Assembly: GCA_033557465.1 (NCBI GenBank)
Contig: CM066047.1
Span: 8,448,234-8,512,233 of the forward strand
Direction: 5' to 3'
Source of the DNA: Ichthyophis bannanicus
Taxonomy: Eukaryota; Chordata; Amphibia; Gymnophiona; Ichthyophiidae
Length of the DNA stretch: 64,000 bases
The notes under the pieces are model-generated. The model worked only from the letters and a program-made list of their open reading frames with translations, made no database searches and was not told the origin of the DNA. Shown in pieces: positions 7,538-20,052 of the stretch. Each line of letters opens with the position of its first letter. Positions within the stretch are counted from its first letter, which is position 1. Position numbers and translations under genes: made by a program.

Positions 7538-10050
7538 TGACAACATCTGGAAAGAAGCAAAAAAATTGTGGATGCTCTCCAAGATGCATTATTTAAACAA
7601 ATGGTGATGGAACCAACCAGGGAAAGCTCAACACTGGATGTAGTGCTCACCAACGGTGATAGTGTGTCGAATGTCTGCGTGAGTGCCCCTGTGAGCAACA
7701 GCGACCATCACACGGTGTGATTTGAAATAAAAGCCATGGTACAGGCCAATCATAGCAAGCTCAGAGTCCTAAACTTCAAATACACTGACTTCAATAAAAT
7801 GGCAGAGTACGTAAAGGAGGAGATGACGGGGTGGGAAGAGATAAAGGAAGTGGAATTGCAATGGGCTAAACTAAAGGAGGCAATAAAAGGGGCAACAGAT
7901 AAATATGTAAGAAAAGTAAATAAAAGCAAAAGGAGAAGGAAACCTATTTGGTTTTCCAAAGAGGTAGCTGCTCATATAAAGGCAAAAAACACAACTTTTG
8001 CAAAATTCAAAAGCTTGCAGACAGAAGAACACAGAAATGAATACAGGATCCAACTCAGAGTCTAAAAGAGTAATAAGGATAGCAAAATCAAAGGCAGAGG
8101 AAAAGATGGCTAAAGATGTTAAGGGTGGCAACAAAAATTTCTTCAGGTATATTCAGGAAAGGAAAAAGATCAGAGTTGGAATTGCAGGACTCAGAAGTGC
8201 TGGGAAAGGACTCGTGGAAAGTGACACTGAAAAAGCGAAATTGCTAAACAATTACTTCTGCTCTGTGTTTACTAAAGAAGATCCTGGGGATGGACCAGCT
8301 GTGACTCCCAAATATAAAAATGGGAATGAAGTAGATACCACACCATTCACAGAAGAAGAGGTGTTAGAACAACTTGCTAAACTGAAAGTGGACAAAGCCA
8401 TGGGACCGGATGGGATACATCTCAGGATACTGAAAGAGCTCAGAGAGGTTCTTGCAGGACCGTTAAAGGATGTCTTCAACAGATCCTTGGAAACAGGAGA
8501 GGTTTCTCAGGACTGGAGAATGGCTGATGTCGTACTTCTACACAAAAGTGGTGACAGGGAAGAAGTGTCAAACTACAGGCCCGTGAGCCTTACCTCGGTG
8601 GCGGGAAAAGTAATGGAGGCACTCCTGAAAGAGCGAATAGTGAACTTTCTGAAAACCAACAGGTTGCAAGACCCGAGGTTTTACCGAAGGATGATCTTGC
8701 CAAACAAATCTGATTGAGTTCTTTGACTGCGTTACCAGGGAACTAGATCAGGGGCATGCGATGGATGTCATCTACCTGGATTTCAGCAAAGCCTTTGATA
8801 CTGTTCCTCATAGGAGGCTTGTCAACAAACTCAGTAGCTTGGGGATGGGTCCCAAGATGGTAAACTGGATTAGAAATGGGTTGACTGACAGACGACAGAA
8901 GGTGATTGTACATGGAGCTCACTCGGATGAGAGGAAGGTGATTAGCGCGGTGCCCCAGGGTTCGGTCCTGGGCCCGGCACTGTTCAATGTATTTGTGAGT
9001 GATATTGCTGAAGGACTGAATGGAAAAGTCTGTCTTTTTGCAGACGACACAAAAATTTGCAACAGAGTGGACTCCCCCGAGGGAGTGGTTAACATGAAGA
9101 AAGATCTACAAAAGCAGGAAGACTGGTCTAATACTTGACAACTAAGATTTAATGCAAAAAAGTGCAGTGTCATGCACTTGGGTAGCAGAAATCCAAGAGA
9201 AATGTACGCGATAGGGGGCGAAACGTTGGTATGCACAGTTCAGGAGAAAGACCTTGGTGTGATTATCTCTGCTGATCTCAAGGTGGCAAAACAGTGCGAC
9301 AAGGCGGTGGCCAAAGCCAGGAGGATGTTGGGTTGCATACAAAGAGGGATTACCAGCAGAAAAGAAGAGGTACTTATGCCACTGTATAGGTCACTGGTGA
9401 GGCCTCACTTGGAATACTGTGTTCAGTTTTGGAGACCATATCTTGCAAAGGATGTAAAAAGACTGGAGACTGTTCAGAGGAAGGCAACCAAAATGATTTG
9501 GAGCCTGCGTCAGAAGCCTTATGAGAAGAGACTTGAAGACCTAAATATGTACACGTTGGAGGAAAGGAGGGACAGAGGAGATATGATTCAGACCTTTAAA
9601 TACTTAAAGAGAAATGATGAACAAACAAACCTCTTCCAAAGACGGGGAACCTGTAAAACTAGAGGGCATAACATGAAACTGCAAGGGGGTAAATTGAAAG
9701 GCAATGTCAGGAAATATTCTTTCACTGAAAGGGTGGTGGATGCTTGGAATGCCCTCCCGATGGAAGTGGTAGGGGCGAACACAGTGACGGAATTCAAAAA
9801 GGCATGGGACAAACACAGAGGATCCCTTTACAGAAATAGGATAAAAACAAAATAAACAGTACCATCTAACTTCTGAACCATATAACGTCTCAACAAATAG
9901 GGGTGTCCTACATGGAGTGGTGGGTTTACCCCTGAACAAGGATATGGGGAGGGGTGGCCTGCGCGGATCGACAGGTGCACCTACTCTTGCCATCTTGCTG
10001 GGCAGACTGGATGGACCATGCTAGTCTTTATCTGCCGTCAACTACTATGT
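7538..10050 (+). mobile_element. CR1-clade LINE, 5'-truncated
   Basis: Begins inside the endonuclease C-terminus (PTRESSTLDVVLTNGD, then SNSDHH) and runs through reverse transcriptase and a short 3' UTR ending CTACTATGTTATG. It directly abuts the truncated left side of DIRS C. Several frame breaks show it is not active. Confidence 0.85.
7736..9855 (+). pseudogene. CR1 ORF2 (endonuclease end, reverse transcriptase), disrupted
   Basis: Pieces in order: endonuclease-to-RT linker (7736-8065); RT fingers with KAMGPDGIH and NYRPVSLTS (7998-8717); palm with LDFSKAFDTVPH, VPQGSVLGP and FADDTK (8720-9138); C-terminal region with LGVIISADL, RPHLEYCVQFW and the ERR.RGD-type tail (9172-9855). Frame changes near 8060 and 8690, and a stop near 9138, separate the parts. 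The catalytic motif reads FADD, normal for CR1. The protein would nick DNA and prime reverse transcription at the target. Confidence 0.85.
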
Positions 10051-10887
10051 TATGAGATTCTTTATGATCTCATGTTGAGGATGTGGGAGACACCTCTCAC
10101 CACCTCTCCTCATTCTCGCAGGTTAGACACCATGTATCGTGTCCCTCCTTGTCCTGGCTTCCACAAGACTCAGCTTCCTCACCACTCTATTGTGGTAGAG
10201 TCTGCCATGAAGAAGATAAAGATTGCAAAAAGATACTCATCTAATCCTCCAGGGCGTGAATGCAGGACCGTGGATGCTTTTGGCCGAAGGGTTTTCCAAG
10301 CTGCTATGCTAGCTGCTAGGATCAATTCCTATAGTCTCTATATAGGAATGTTTCTAAAAGAAGTCACAGATCATCTGCAGACTTTAACCCCTTTCATTTC
10401 AGAGGATAAAAGAGAGGAGTTTCTCACTTGGCTCAAACATACCCAAGATGTCTCCAAATTTTCCAACCGTGCAGCCTTTGACTCTTTAGAGTGTGTAAGC
10501 AGAGCTTCGGCTATTGCCATAGGGGCACGCAGAATTGCTTGGCTAGAAGCTTCTGATTTGGAGCTCTGGGTCCAAGATCAATTGGGAAATCTCCCTTGTA
10601 CAGGTGAAAACCTTTTTGGTAAGGATTGGCAAGCAAAGGCCACTCAGATGGATGCTGAAAACTCTGCTTTGGATCGACTTTCAAAGTCTACCTCTGCTCC
10701 TGTTAAGAAAAGATTGTTTAAAAAGACATCTTTTTTCAAAAAGGGAAGATACTATCCTGCTTATGGTCAGCAGGCATCTTCTGCAGGTCGTTTTGCTGCA
10801 AAGCGTCAGCAACCACCTAAACAGGCCAAGTCAAAGGCAGCTAGACCTTCCACGGCCCAGCAGCCTCAGCCTCCTCAGGGCCTTTGA
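10051..10887 (+). pseudogene. DIRS C gag, 5'-truncated
   Basis: The conserved gag core and C-terminus are present (MYRVPPCPGF, HHSIVVESAMK, PPGRECRTVD, LYIGMFLKEV, ELWVQDQLGN), ending in a Gln/Lys-rich tail PPQGL. The N-terminal Cys/His array is missing because of truncation. The frame is open to its natural stop, and RT begins in the +1 frame straight after. Confidence 0.85.
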
Positions 10888-12809
10888 CTCTCTACTAGAG
10901 AACTTAGCCTTTCTAGCTCTGGAAGGACCAGAGCCCCTTACCATCCCAGGAAGGTTGACTTACTTTGCTCCCAGAAGGGAGCAAATCACAGCAGAGCAAT
11001 GGACACTCTCCATCATAAGGGAAGGGTACAAGCTTCATTTCTTAAGCCTTCCCCCCCACACCATGGTGAAACAGCAATTCTCCAACATCTCTCCTCAACC
11101 TTCTAGGTCAGGAGATTGCCATCCTTCTTGCCCAAGGGGCAATAGAAGAAGTACCTCTTCTTCAACAAGGCACAGGGTTCTACTCCCCTTATTTTCTTAT
11201 TCCAAAGAAAACAGGAGGCTACAGACCCATCTTAGATCTCAGAGAATTGAACACATTTCTATTCAAGGAGAAATTCAAGATGATTTCTCTCGGTGCTCTG
11301 CTTCCATACCTTCAGAGTCAGGACTGGCTTTGTTCTCTAGATCTCAAGGATGCGTACACCCATGTCCTCATCCATCCAACTCACAGAAGGTTCCTTCGGT
11401 TCCTTTTTCAAGGAAAGCACTACCAATACAGGGTGCTTCCTTTTGGTCTGGCCTCTGCACCAAGGGTGTTCATGAAATGCATGGCAGTAGTAGCTGCATT
11501 TCTACGCACTCTAGGAATATTCATCTTCCCATATCTGGACGACTGGCTCATTCGAGCTCCATCTCAAGCAGAGGCAAAGACTTGTCTAACCTGCACAATG
11601 CGTGTCCTTCAGTATTTGGGACTAGTAATAAACATCCCAAAATCCAGTCTCACCCCTATTCAGTCCCTCGAGTTTATAGGGGCTTGGTTGGATACCATAA
11701 CTGCAAGGGCCTATCTTCCTCAGGCCTGTTGCCTACACTTGGTGCAGTTAGCCTCCCAAATACAGTTAAAGCCCCTTTTAACTGCTCGAGAAATGCTACA
11801 ACTCTTAGGCCACATGACATCCACTGTGCATGTGGTTCCATATGCTCGCCTTCACATGAGGGCAGCTCAATGGACTTTGTCCACCCAATGGACTCAGGCA
11901 TCAGGTTGCCTGTCAGACAAAATAGCAAACTCCAGTCGCCTTTTTTGGTCTCTACAGTGGTGGATGTCCTCTCAAAACCTATTGCTGGGGTCCCCTTTTC
12001 AACAGTCATTTCCCCAAGCAACCCTTACAACAGATGCCTCTCCAATGGGTTGGGGAGCTCATCTGCAAGATCTCTCCACCCAGGGCATCTGGTCTCCACA
12101 GGAGACTTCACTACACATAAATCTCTTGGAACTCAGAGCAATTTTCTTAGCTCTCAGAGTGTTCCACTCCCTGCTCAGCTACAGGACAGTCCTCATCCAC
12201 ACGGACAATCAAGTAGCCATGTTTTATGTAAACAAGCAGGGTGGGACTGGCTCTCTGTCGCTTTGCAACGAAGCTTTGTGACTGTGGGCCTTCGCCAGAG
12301 AGCATCAGATTCATCTTATGGCAGTATATCTTCCAGGCGTTCAAAACTCTTGGGCAGACAGACTCAGTCGAGTTCTGCTTCCACACGAATGGTCCCTCCA
12401 CAGGGACCAGGTAGCCAGGATTTTTCAAATTTGGGGAACCCCGGACATAGACCTATTTGCAAGTCTGTGGAATGACAAACTTCCCTGGTTCTGTTCCAGG
12501 ATTCCGTGTCAGGGAGTTCAGGCCAAGGATGCCTTGCTCCTTCACTGGGATCAAAACTTCCTTTATGCCTTTCCACCCATTCCCCTAATTCCCAAAACAC
12601 TGTTCAAGCTTCAGAGAGACCGAGGTTCTATGATCCTCATAGCACCACATTGGCCACGCCAAGTGTGGTACCCTCTACTTCTGCATCTCTCTCAAGCTCC
12701 GTCCCTGGAGTTGGGCTCTGCTCCAGATCTTCTCTCCCATGAAGACGGAACGTTGTGGCACCCAAACCCCCAGTCTCTCCATCTGAGGGCCTGGTTGCTG
12801 AAGGCCTAG
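10888..12809 (+). pseudogene. DIRS C RT/RNase H/MT, disrupted
   Basis: Opens with EPLTIPGRL and REGYKLHF, then shifts frame near 11060-11110 and resumes at about 11247 with SLDLKDAYTH and FPYLDDW. RNase H motifs TTDAS, LELRAI and HTDNQ follow. A TGA at 12279-12281 stands where copy D reads Arg. The frame then continues through DLFAS, FPPIPL and PHWPRQVW to the stop at 12807-12809. Catalytic residues are retained but the ORF is broken twice. Confidence 0.85.
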
Positions 12810-13842
12810 ACGTTCAAGATTTCCATCTCTCTCAGCAAGTCAGAGATATTATTCATGCTTCTAGAAAGCCTTCTACTAGACGTTCCTATGCTTTCAGATG
12901 GAAAAGATTTACCATTTGGTGTTCAGAGAAGGGTTTTAATCCTCTTGCAATACCTTTGAATTCTTTACTAGAGTATCTTCTGCATCTTTCCCATGCAGGC
13001 CTCAAAACGAATTTGGTAAGAATCCATTTGAGTGCTATTGCAGCGTCCCTCAAGCCTCTCAATGGACAGCCTGTTTCCTCTCATCCTCTTATAGCAAGAT
13101 TCATGAGAAGCCTTCTTTTAACTAAACCTCCCATTAGACCACCTCCAGTGGCATGGGACTTAAATCTGGTTCTTGGCCAGCTTATGAAGCCACCCTTTGA
13201 ACCTTTAGCCACCACCTCCTTGAAATTTCTTTCTTGGAAGGTTATCTTTCTCATTGCAGTCACCTCAGCATGTCGCATCAGTGAGTTGCAAGCCTTGGTG
13301 GCTAATCCTCCTTATACAAGGTTCCATCATGATAAGGTAGTCCTCAGGACCAATCCACACTTTATGCCCAAAGTGGTCTCGCCTTTTCATCTGAACCAGG
13401 AGGTATACTTACCTGTCTTTTTTCCAGGACCTCATGCATCAAGTGCAGAGAGGAATCTTCATACTTTTGTAAAAGAGCTCTCGCCTTTTATTTACAAAGA
13501 ACACAGCAACATAGAAAGTCTTCTCAAGTCTTTGTTGCTTTTGATCCTTCCCATTTAGGACTTCCAGTTTCTAAGAGAACACTGTCCATCTGGATTGCTC
13601 AGTGTATTTCTTTCGCCTACCAAAGTAGGAACCTTTCTCTGGAAGGCCATGTCACAGCTCACAATGTGAGGGCCATGGCAGCCTCAATGTCTCACCTAAA
13701 CTCTGTGTCCATCGACCAAATCTGTCGAGCGGCCACCTGGGCCTCGGTTCATACCTTCACAGCCCATTACTGTTTGGACAAGGACTCCCGCCGGGATGCC
13801 TCGTTTGGTCAGTCTGTTCTCAAACACCTGTTCCATTCCTAA
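12755..13842 (+). pseudogene. DIRS C tyrosine recombinase, frameshifted
   Basis: The recombinase region is recognisable from QDFHLSQ to the C-terminus. The Arg of RISEL is kept although the preceding residue is Cys (SACRISEL). About 4 nt are missing near 13462 relative to D, shifting the frame; the remainder with AHNVRAMA and AHYCLDKDSRRDA reads on in another frame to TAA at 13840-13842. Non-functional as it stands. Confidence 0.85.
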
Positions 13843-13956
13843 TCAACTCCTACCCACCTACCCTGGTTGGATGCCAGAGATCCATGAGGGGAGGTGGAGC
13901 CCTTTTCAAGGACACACAACTCTGGGGTCTCTCCCTGGCATCTGCAGCTAGGGAGT

Positions 13957-14327
13957 CCCCATATGTGAAGACTCATTCCTGCTTGTTCCTGGAGATAGCA
14001 CAGTTACTTACCTGTAACAGGTGATCTCTGGGAACAGCAGGAATAAGTCTTCACAACCCACCCACCTCCCCTAGGAGTTGTATCTCTCTATCTGTCTTTC
14101 CTTCCCTCTCTCTCTCTTTGTCTCAGCTTTAAAACTCGAACTGGAGAGAGGTGGTTGGGAAAGGCGGGAAGGCAGCACGCAGGCACTGTGGGATGCTCCC
14201 AAAAGCTTTCTTATTGGACGCTAGGGAGCGTTCCCGCGCAGGCTCCGTCGGTACCGACGATACCCATATGTGAAGACTTATTCCTGCTGTTCCCAGAGAT
14301 CACCTGTTACAGGTAAGTAACTGTGCT
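13957..14327 (+). repeat. Internal complementary region (13957-14059) and right terminal repeat (14138-14327) of DIRS C
   Basis: The internal region contains GTTCCTGGAGATAGCACAG, the reverse complement of the joined right and left termini of this subfamily (…GTGCT + ATCTCC…). The right terminal repeat ends with CACCTGTTACAGGTAAGTAACTGTGCT-type sequence, including CAG (14310-14312) then GTAAGT (14313-14318), a perfect outward 5' splice-site consensus. Confidence 0.88.
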
Positions 14328-15940
14328 TTCCAGTTGGCAAGGATGTGCTTTAGGGCCAACGTGATCAGGTAGTCAAAAAGAAACCTGTCTTCTTTTTTGA
14401 AACAGGGTATATCAGCTACAGAGCAGTAGATTATTATTTGCCAGGTGAAGGGCAGCTGAAAATAAAAGAGTTTGTACCCTGTGATAAGGAAGCTTATCAA
14501 AGCTCAGGGAGTAAGGACAAAAGAGGGGAATTTACTCTGATCAAGGGACCTGTGCTGGCAGGTCAGAGAAATAAGACAGCTTGTTTCCCTAAAAGACTAC
14601 ATGTTCCAGGATGCAGCAGTTTGCAGAAAGCCCCTAGAGGAGTTAAAGTGGAAAAGCATGAGTCTAATCAGAGAAACCATTATGTCATCCCTAATCAATC
14701 ATCTTCTAGGAGACAGCTTAATCCACAACACCTGAAGAATGCAAGGGAGGAGTTGCAATCTATGCCCTTTAAAACTAGAAGGGATTCTTCAAGTAGGGAG
14801 AACAAGACCAAGAAGGAGAGGAGGAACAGAAGCAGGAGGTATAGAAGGAACAACCTGAACCTGAAGGAACAAGGACAAGGAAGCAGACGGTCCAAGAGAG
14901 GAGCTCAGAGAAGTACGTATGCCTGGAGAGATTCCTGGGGGAAACAACCTTCAGAGGACTGGAGAAAGCCAGAGGTCTGGAGATCCACAGCCAGGGACCC
15001 TCAAGCAGCACCTAGGAAGAAGTCTGCTGCAGCTAAGGAGAAAAGGAGCCCAAATACCTCTTGGAGGACGTATGGAGAAAAGGCCCTGAGGTCCAGAGAT
15101 AACAACTGGAGGACAGGACACAGAAGCTCTATTGCATACTGGCCAGAATACCAAAGGAATCAGTCCTGATGCCAGCCTGGATTCAGGTTTGAACTGTAAA
15201 CGTTTCTCTAGCTCTGAGCATTGCAAACAGCAGGGAAACAGTTTCTCTCCGTATAGAGGTCAGTTAATAAAGCCCTCTGAGTCAGACAGTGAAATTGAAC
15301 CCATGCAATTCCAGGAGCAAGGTTTAATATCTGATGAAGAGAATGTTTGTATGGACTGTTCCCTGTGTAGGTTGTTAGTTTAGAAAAATCCTCCAAATAA
15401 GAGCAAAAATCAAAAGGAAACATTCTAATTATTGGCTCTCCAGAAAGTTCTCTTAGAGAGAGAAAGTTTTTGGGGAAGTTTGCCCATGTGCTGAGAACAA
15501 GCTGATTGCATCAGGATTGTCACCTGTTGGTAGAGCACAGCACAGCACAAGCCAAGCACACGTGGAATGTAAAAGTTCTTTTCTGTGTGGATAAAGAGAG
15601 CTGTTTTTTTTGTACAAAGAAGTTTTTCCTTTTTGGTTTGTTTCCACCACAGCACTGCTACGAAGTTTGATAGCAGTGGCTGTAAGAAAGCCTTTCTGTT
15701 CCATAAAGGACTTTGATACTTATTTACATAAGCTTTTCAGTTGCCTTGTTTATATTGAATAAACCCTGGAGAAGTTATCTGGATGGTGTTACCAAGTATA
15801 TCTGTGTGTGGAATATTCACCCCATAAATAAACTCTAATTTTGCCTTACACTCGACCAACTACAAGTTTCTTCATTTATTTAAAAGGCAAGCTTTGTGTG
15901 AATGGACTTCAATAACCACAATCCTTTGCAAGACAGTTAA
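14328..15940 (+). mobile_element. Second Gypsy-like element, 3' part
   Basis: Homologous to the split element at 1-1555 plus 7324-7537, by protein landmarks and by its 3' end. The left boundary is the right terminus of DIRS C. About 14328-14430 has no recognised coding content. Two AATAAA sites near 15760 and 15825 lie in the 3' noncoding part. No LTR pair can be defined in this window. Confidence 0.5.
14438..15383 (+). pseudogene. Basic tail of a Gypsy-like polyprotein, second copy, frameshifted
   Basis: One frame covers 14438-15169 and a second 15132-15383. Together they follow the order seen at 190-1172: CDKEAY, KRLHVPGC, NHYVIP..SS, a long Arg/Lys/Ser/Glu-rich middle, then an acidic C-terminus with ENVCMDCSL. 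The shared landmarks and shared C-terminal pattern show that the tail was protein-coding when the copies diverged. Function unknown. Confidence 0.5.
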
Positions 15941-18055
15941 TTTACATACTTGCCAAGGTGATGGTACCTTCATAACAAGCACCCCCTTTTACAACCCTCC
16001 TCCATACTTGGTTCCAAAACAGTTTTACGTTTGGGCAGTCTAATAACATGTGAGAGAGGGTTTCTATGCCCTCACGGCAGGACCAACAGCGATTACCCTG
16101 TTCCAGGCTCCATTTAGTCAAAAGTACTGACGTGATCACAGCTCAGTGAGCTAGAAAATATACAGACTGAGTGATAAGAGGCTGATTTAGAAAGGCATGC
16201 AAGTCTGGCCCAAACATTTCCCCCGTGTTTCCGTCAAGGGAGTCCCCTATATCCGTTTCCCAGAGTTTTTCTGTCCCTAATTGGAAGGGTGCAATACGAT
16301 CCCTAATAAGGGCATAAAAAAGGGAAACAGTCTTACTATCACCCGTGGCAGATGTTGCTAGTGCAAAAGAACCCAGGTACGTGTTGATTGCCAAAAATCA
16401 AATCCAGTTTTTTGAAGACAGTGTCTTTATTGTACCTATAGGAAGTACTGAGAATTTGGCAGCCCAAATTCCTCACGAGGGTCTGGAAACAATATAAACA
16501 TGGTACTTGTAAGCAGCTGCTGCATTCGCCATATCCCTTTGGATTCCCAGTGCCGCAAACAAATGACTTTCTTTCTGAATCTTAAACAGAGGATTCTACC
16601 AGTGCGAAAGCTATGCTGAGTGGGAGTTATCATCTGCTAATAGATGGCCTAATGAATGAAAGAAGTCCAGGTGGAGTCCCATCTACATCACCATGTGACA
16701 TTCCTATAGACAGAGCCATGGCTTCCTCAAATTGCAGCCACACTGGGCGTCGCGGTCTAAAGGATCTTGCAGCCACTGAGAACCTTATTTGAGAAGGTAG
16801 ACTCGGTGGTACCAATGAAAGTCAGGGAATTGCACCCCCCCCCCCCCCGGCAGTTTTATAAAGTTTCAAATTCTGTACTGCTACTATCTGTGGCGGCTTC
16901 TGGTTCTAAAGAAAGTCGACCAACAGCTTCTCCAGCTTTTTGTAAAAGGCAGAAGGAAACAAAACGGAAAGCATCCCCAGAATATAAGTGATCTTGGACG
17001 TCACCATCATCTCTCTGGTTTGTAGATTTCCCCACCATGATAGATGTAGGGTGGACCATTCAGCTAGGAGGACTTGCACAAGCTCTAGGCAGGCAGAGGA
17101 GTTCATCTGTATCATATCTTCCATCATTGGGCAGAAGTGCACTCCCAGGTATTTTAACAACGTCGCTGCCCATTGAAACGAAAAAGGTGACATGTCTGCT
17201 TTGGCTAACGTACTTAGTCACTGGCATAACCACCTTCTTGGTCCAGTTAATTGTGTATCCGGATAGTTGTGAGTAACTGTCAACGTCAGAAAGGATTGCT
17301 GGAATAGAGGAGAGGATGGTGAAGAGGAGAATGTTGTCTGTGTAAGCCGAAAGCTTCACATGGATCTTTACAGTTTGCAGGCCTTCTATCATTGGGGACT
17401 GTCAAATTAAATGAGCCAGGGGTTCAAGAGCCAGGTTGAAAAGTAAAGAGGACAAAGGACACCCCTGTCTGGTACCCCGGTAAAGTGTGAAAGGTTTAGA
17501 AAGTGAGGAGCTAGCAAGTATACGGGCTCTGGGGTTAGCAGAAAGGACTTTGACCATGTGGAGGAAGCGCTCTTTTATAATGAACCACTTCATAGGTTGG
17601 AAAAGAAAAGGCCATTCTAGCTTGTTGAAGGCCTTTTCTTCATCCAAGGAAAGGCCAACCAATGGTGTTGTAAGGTTGGGGGCCATTGCTAGGACGTTAC
17701 AAAGCAAGTGAGTGTTGTCTGCCGTGGAGTGGCCACCCACTAATCCACATTGATCAGAAGAGATCAAATGCGAGATAACCTGGTTGAGGCGGTTAGCCAT
17801 TGTTTTTGCATATATCTTATAATCCGTGTTTAGCAGCGAAATTGGACGGTAGGTGGTGACATTTTGCAGGTCCCGACCAGGCTTTCCTAATACCACAATT
17901 GTGGCATCTGCGAGGAGTCATTGTGAAGTAGGTGCATAGATGGGGCACAAGTTCAGCACTCAGAAGTTGGTAATGGCGTCGGATCTCCCCATCCTGTAGA
18001 TCAGAGTTTAGCCCACTCACCTGTGTAGATATTAAAACTGGGTGCTCCGATGAGG
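15941..18055 (-). mobile_element. Tx1/L1-like LINE, RT and C-terminal part (piece 1 of 3)
   Basis: Minus-strand LINE with, in transcription order: NYRPISL-type block (TYRPISLLNTDYKIYAKTMA), DQCGLVGG, LDEEKAFNKLEW, GTRQGCPLS, a degraded active site (AYTDNILLF where YxDD is expected), SGYTINW, YLGV, and a C-terminal C-x2-C…HMLLDCP…FW module near 16000-16100. These are L1/Tx1-clade features. Numerous frame breaks and stops. A poly-C run lies near 16838. Confidence 0.8.
15942..17896 (-). pseudogene. L1-like ORF2 remnant (reverse transcriptase to C-terminal zinc-like motif)
   Basis: Coding pieces in several frames: 17402-17896 (RT fingers/palm), 17060-17392 (palm with YTDN), 16906-17193 (thumb/connection with YLGVHF and a W..L.LSWWG-like motif), 16143-16394, and 15942-16139 (CWSC..H.LLDC). 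The loss of an active-site Asp and the multiple frames mean long inactivity. Confidence 0.75.
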
Positions 18056-19592
18056 AAGGACAAAAGTGGTATTGTCGGATTCAAGGGTGAAGGGGAGGAA
18101 TATGTAGAAACTGATGAGGATAAAGCAGAATTGCTTAACAACTATTTCTGTTCTATGTTCATAGATGAAGAGCGAGGAGCAGGACCTCAAAAAAACAGAA
18201 GCGACGGGAATCTCAAATGATTTTCAGAAGACTGTGTTCATGAGGAAGTAGCTAAACTAAAAGTAGACAAAGTGGTGGGTCAGGATGGGATACATCCCAG
18301 AATACTGAGGGAACTTGGGGACGTTCTAGCAGCTTCACTGTCTAATATTTTCATTGCTTCTTTGAAGTTGAGTGTGGTGCCAGAGGACTAGAGAAAGGCA
18401 CATGTGGTCCCTTTACACAAAAGTGGACGTAAGGATGACATTGAGAACTACAGGCCGGTTAGTCTAACCTCTGTGGTTAGTAAATTATTGGAAAGGCTAC
18501 TAAAAAAGAGAATAGTGAGGTTTCTGGAGTCCAATGGTTTGCAAGATCTGAGACAGCATGGATTGATTTTTTTGACTGGGTGACCAGGGATTTGGACCAA
18601 GGGAGAGCCCTAGATGTGGTGTTCATAGATTTGAGTAAAGCCTTGAAACTGTTCCACACAGGTGACTTATAAACAAACTGAGCAACCTAGGGATGGACCC
18701 TAAAGTTACCGACTGGGTTAGAAATTGGTTGAGTGGGAGGCAACAAAGGGTACAGCTAAATGGAGCTTACTCTGAGGGGGAGGAGGTTACCAGTGGTATG
18801 CCGCACTTGTTCCGATTCCTTGTTCCTTGTTCCGATTCTTTTTAACATCTTTGTTAGTGATATTACTGAAGGGCTGTCGGGTAATGTTTGCTTGTTTGCA
18901 GATGATACCAAAATCTGCAATAGAATAGACACCCAGGAAGGAGTAGATAACACGAGAGATCTAGCTAAACTTGAAGAATGGTCTAGAATTTGGCAGATGA
19001 AATTTAATGCTAAAAAATGCAGGGTCATGGAAGTAATAGTGCCTCTGTATATGTCTTTGGTGCGACCTCATTTGGAGTATTGTATGCAATTCTGGAGACT
19101 GCACCTTTGAAAGGATATAAGCAGGTTGAAGTCGGTGCAGAGGGTGGCTACTGAAATGGTTAGTGGTCTTGGTTATGAAGCATATGAGGACAGACTTAAA
19201 GATCTTAATATATATACGTTAGAGGAAAGGTGGGATAGGGGATATATGATAGAGACATTTAAATACCTCCTTGGCATAAATGCACAGGAGATTCATTTTC
19301 AATTGAAGGCAAGCTCTGCTAAGAGGGGACATAGGATGAGGGTGAAAGGGGATAGACTTGGAAATAATATGCGGAAATATTTCTTTACGAAAAGAGTGGC
19401 AGATTCGTATAATAGTCTCACAGTGGAGGTGGTAGAGACTAGGACAGTATCTGAATTCTAAAAAGCATGGGACAAACACAGAGGGATCTCTAAAGGAAAA
19501 AAGGGCAGTATTGTAGTTGATATGGACGAGTAGACTAGATTAGGCCATGTGGTCTTTTTCTGCCATCATGTTTCTTTTTTCTATCCTACTAA
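18056..19592 (+). mobile_element. CR1-clade LINE inserted in the L1-like LINE, internally deleted
   Basis: Begins near the pre-RT linker (ETDEDKAELLNNYFC) and ends CATGTGGTCTTTTTCTGCCATC plus a T-rich tail. RT blocks are spread over several frames: KVGQDGIHPRI-like, NYRPVSLTSV, then FADDTKICNR at 18896-18925. The segment that should carry the HLG..NP and ARRMLGC region is missing near 19030, where KKCRVM joins directly to EVIVPLYMSLVRPH. C-terminal part at 19126-19461. The 3' tail shows it belongs to the same subfamily as 48437-49396. Confidence 0.85.
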
Positions 19593-19914
19593 ACGCTCAA
19601 ACTGCCCTGCACCAGCCTAGGTTTCCGAGGTGTAAAATTGTGCATAATATTCGTGGAAGCAGTTTAAGATATCCTCGTCTTGAGTAAGAAGATGGCCATC
19701 ATCTTTAGACAGAACTGCGACCCTGGTCTTCTCTTTATGTTCCTTGAGGAAGTTGGCTAAAAGTTTGCCCGACTTATTAGTCTCCACGAAGAACCAGCCA
19801 TTAGGATTATGGACCACTCGGGCAGCCTCTTAATTGAGCAGTGTATTTAAATGGCCTCGGAGGTGCCATAGGTGTAAAATGGATACATGGGTCCAATTTA
19901 ATTTGTAGGATCTG
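19593..19914 (-). mobile_element. Tx1/L1-like LINE, pre-RT segment (piece 2 of 3)
   Basis: Minus-strand coding remnant (19617-19817) with NKSGKLLANFLKEHKEK and FHEYYAQFYTSE, the conserved linker between endonuclease and RT in L1/Tx1 elements. It lies between the CR1 at 18056-19592 and DIRS E, and is continuous with piece 3 at 25182. Confidence 0.75.
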
Positions 19915-20052
19915 ATCTCCAGGAACAAGCAGGAATGAGTCTCCGACGAAGCCCGCACGGGAATGCTCCCCAGCATCCAATCAGAAAGTCTTTGGGAGCA
20001 TCCCCTGCACCTGCGTGGTGGCTTCCCGCCCTTCCTACTGCCTCTCCCCAGT
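19915..20052 (+). repeat. Left inverted terminal repeat of DIRS E
   Basis: Begins ATCTCCAGGAACAAGCAGG. Its interior (GCTCCCCAGCATCCAATCAG, TTCCCGCCCTTCC, CCTCTCCCCAGTT) is the reverse complement of the right repeat at 24999-25181. The start base follows from the junction seen in the internal complementary region. Confidence 0.88.

Larger units (their letters stand above)
10051..14327 (+). mobile_element. DIRS element C, 5'-truncated (AT-richer subfamily)
   Basis: Starts within gag at the junction with the preceding CR1 3' end and continues to a complete right terminus (GTAAGTAACTGTGCT). The left repeat and the first part of gag are absent from the window. The subfamily matches D and E by its terminal sequence. 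Protein regions carry a nonsense codon and at least two frameshifts. Confidence 0.9.
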
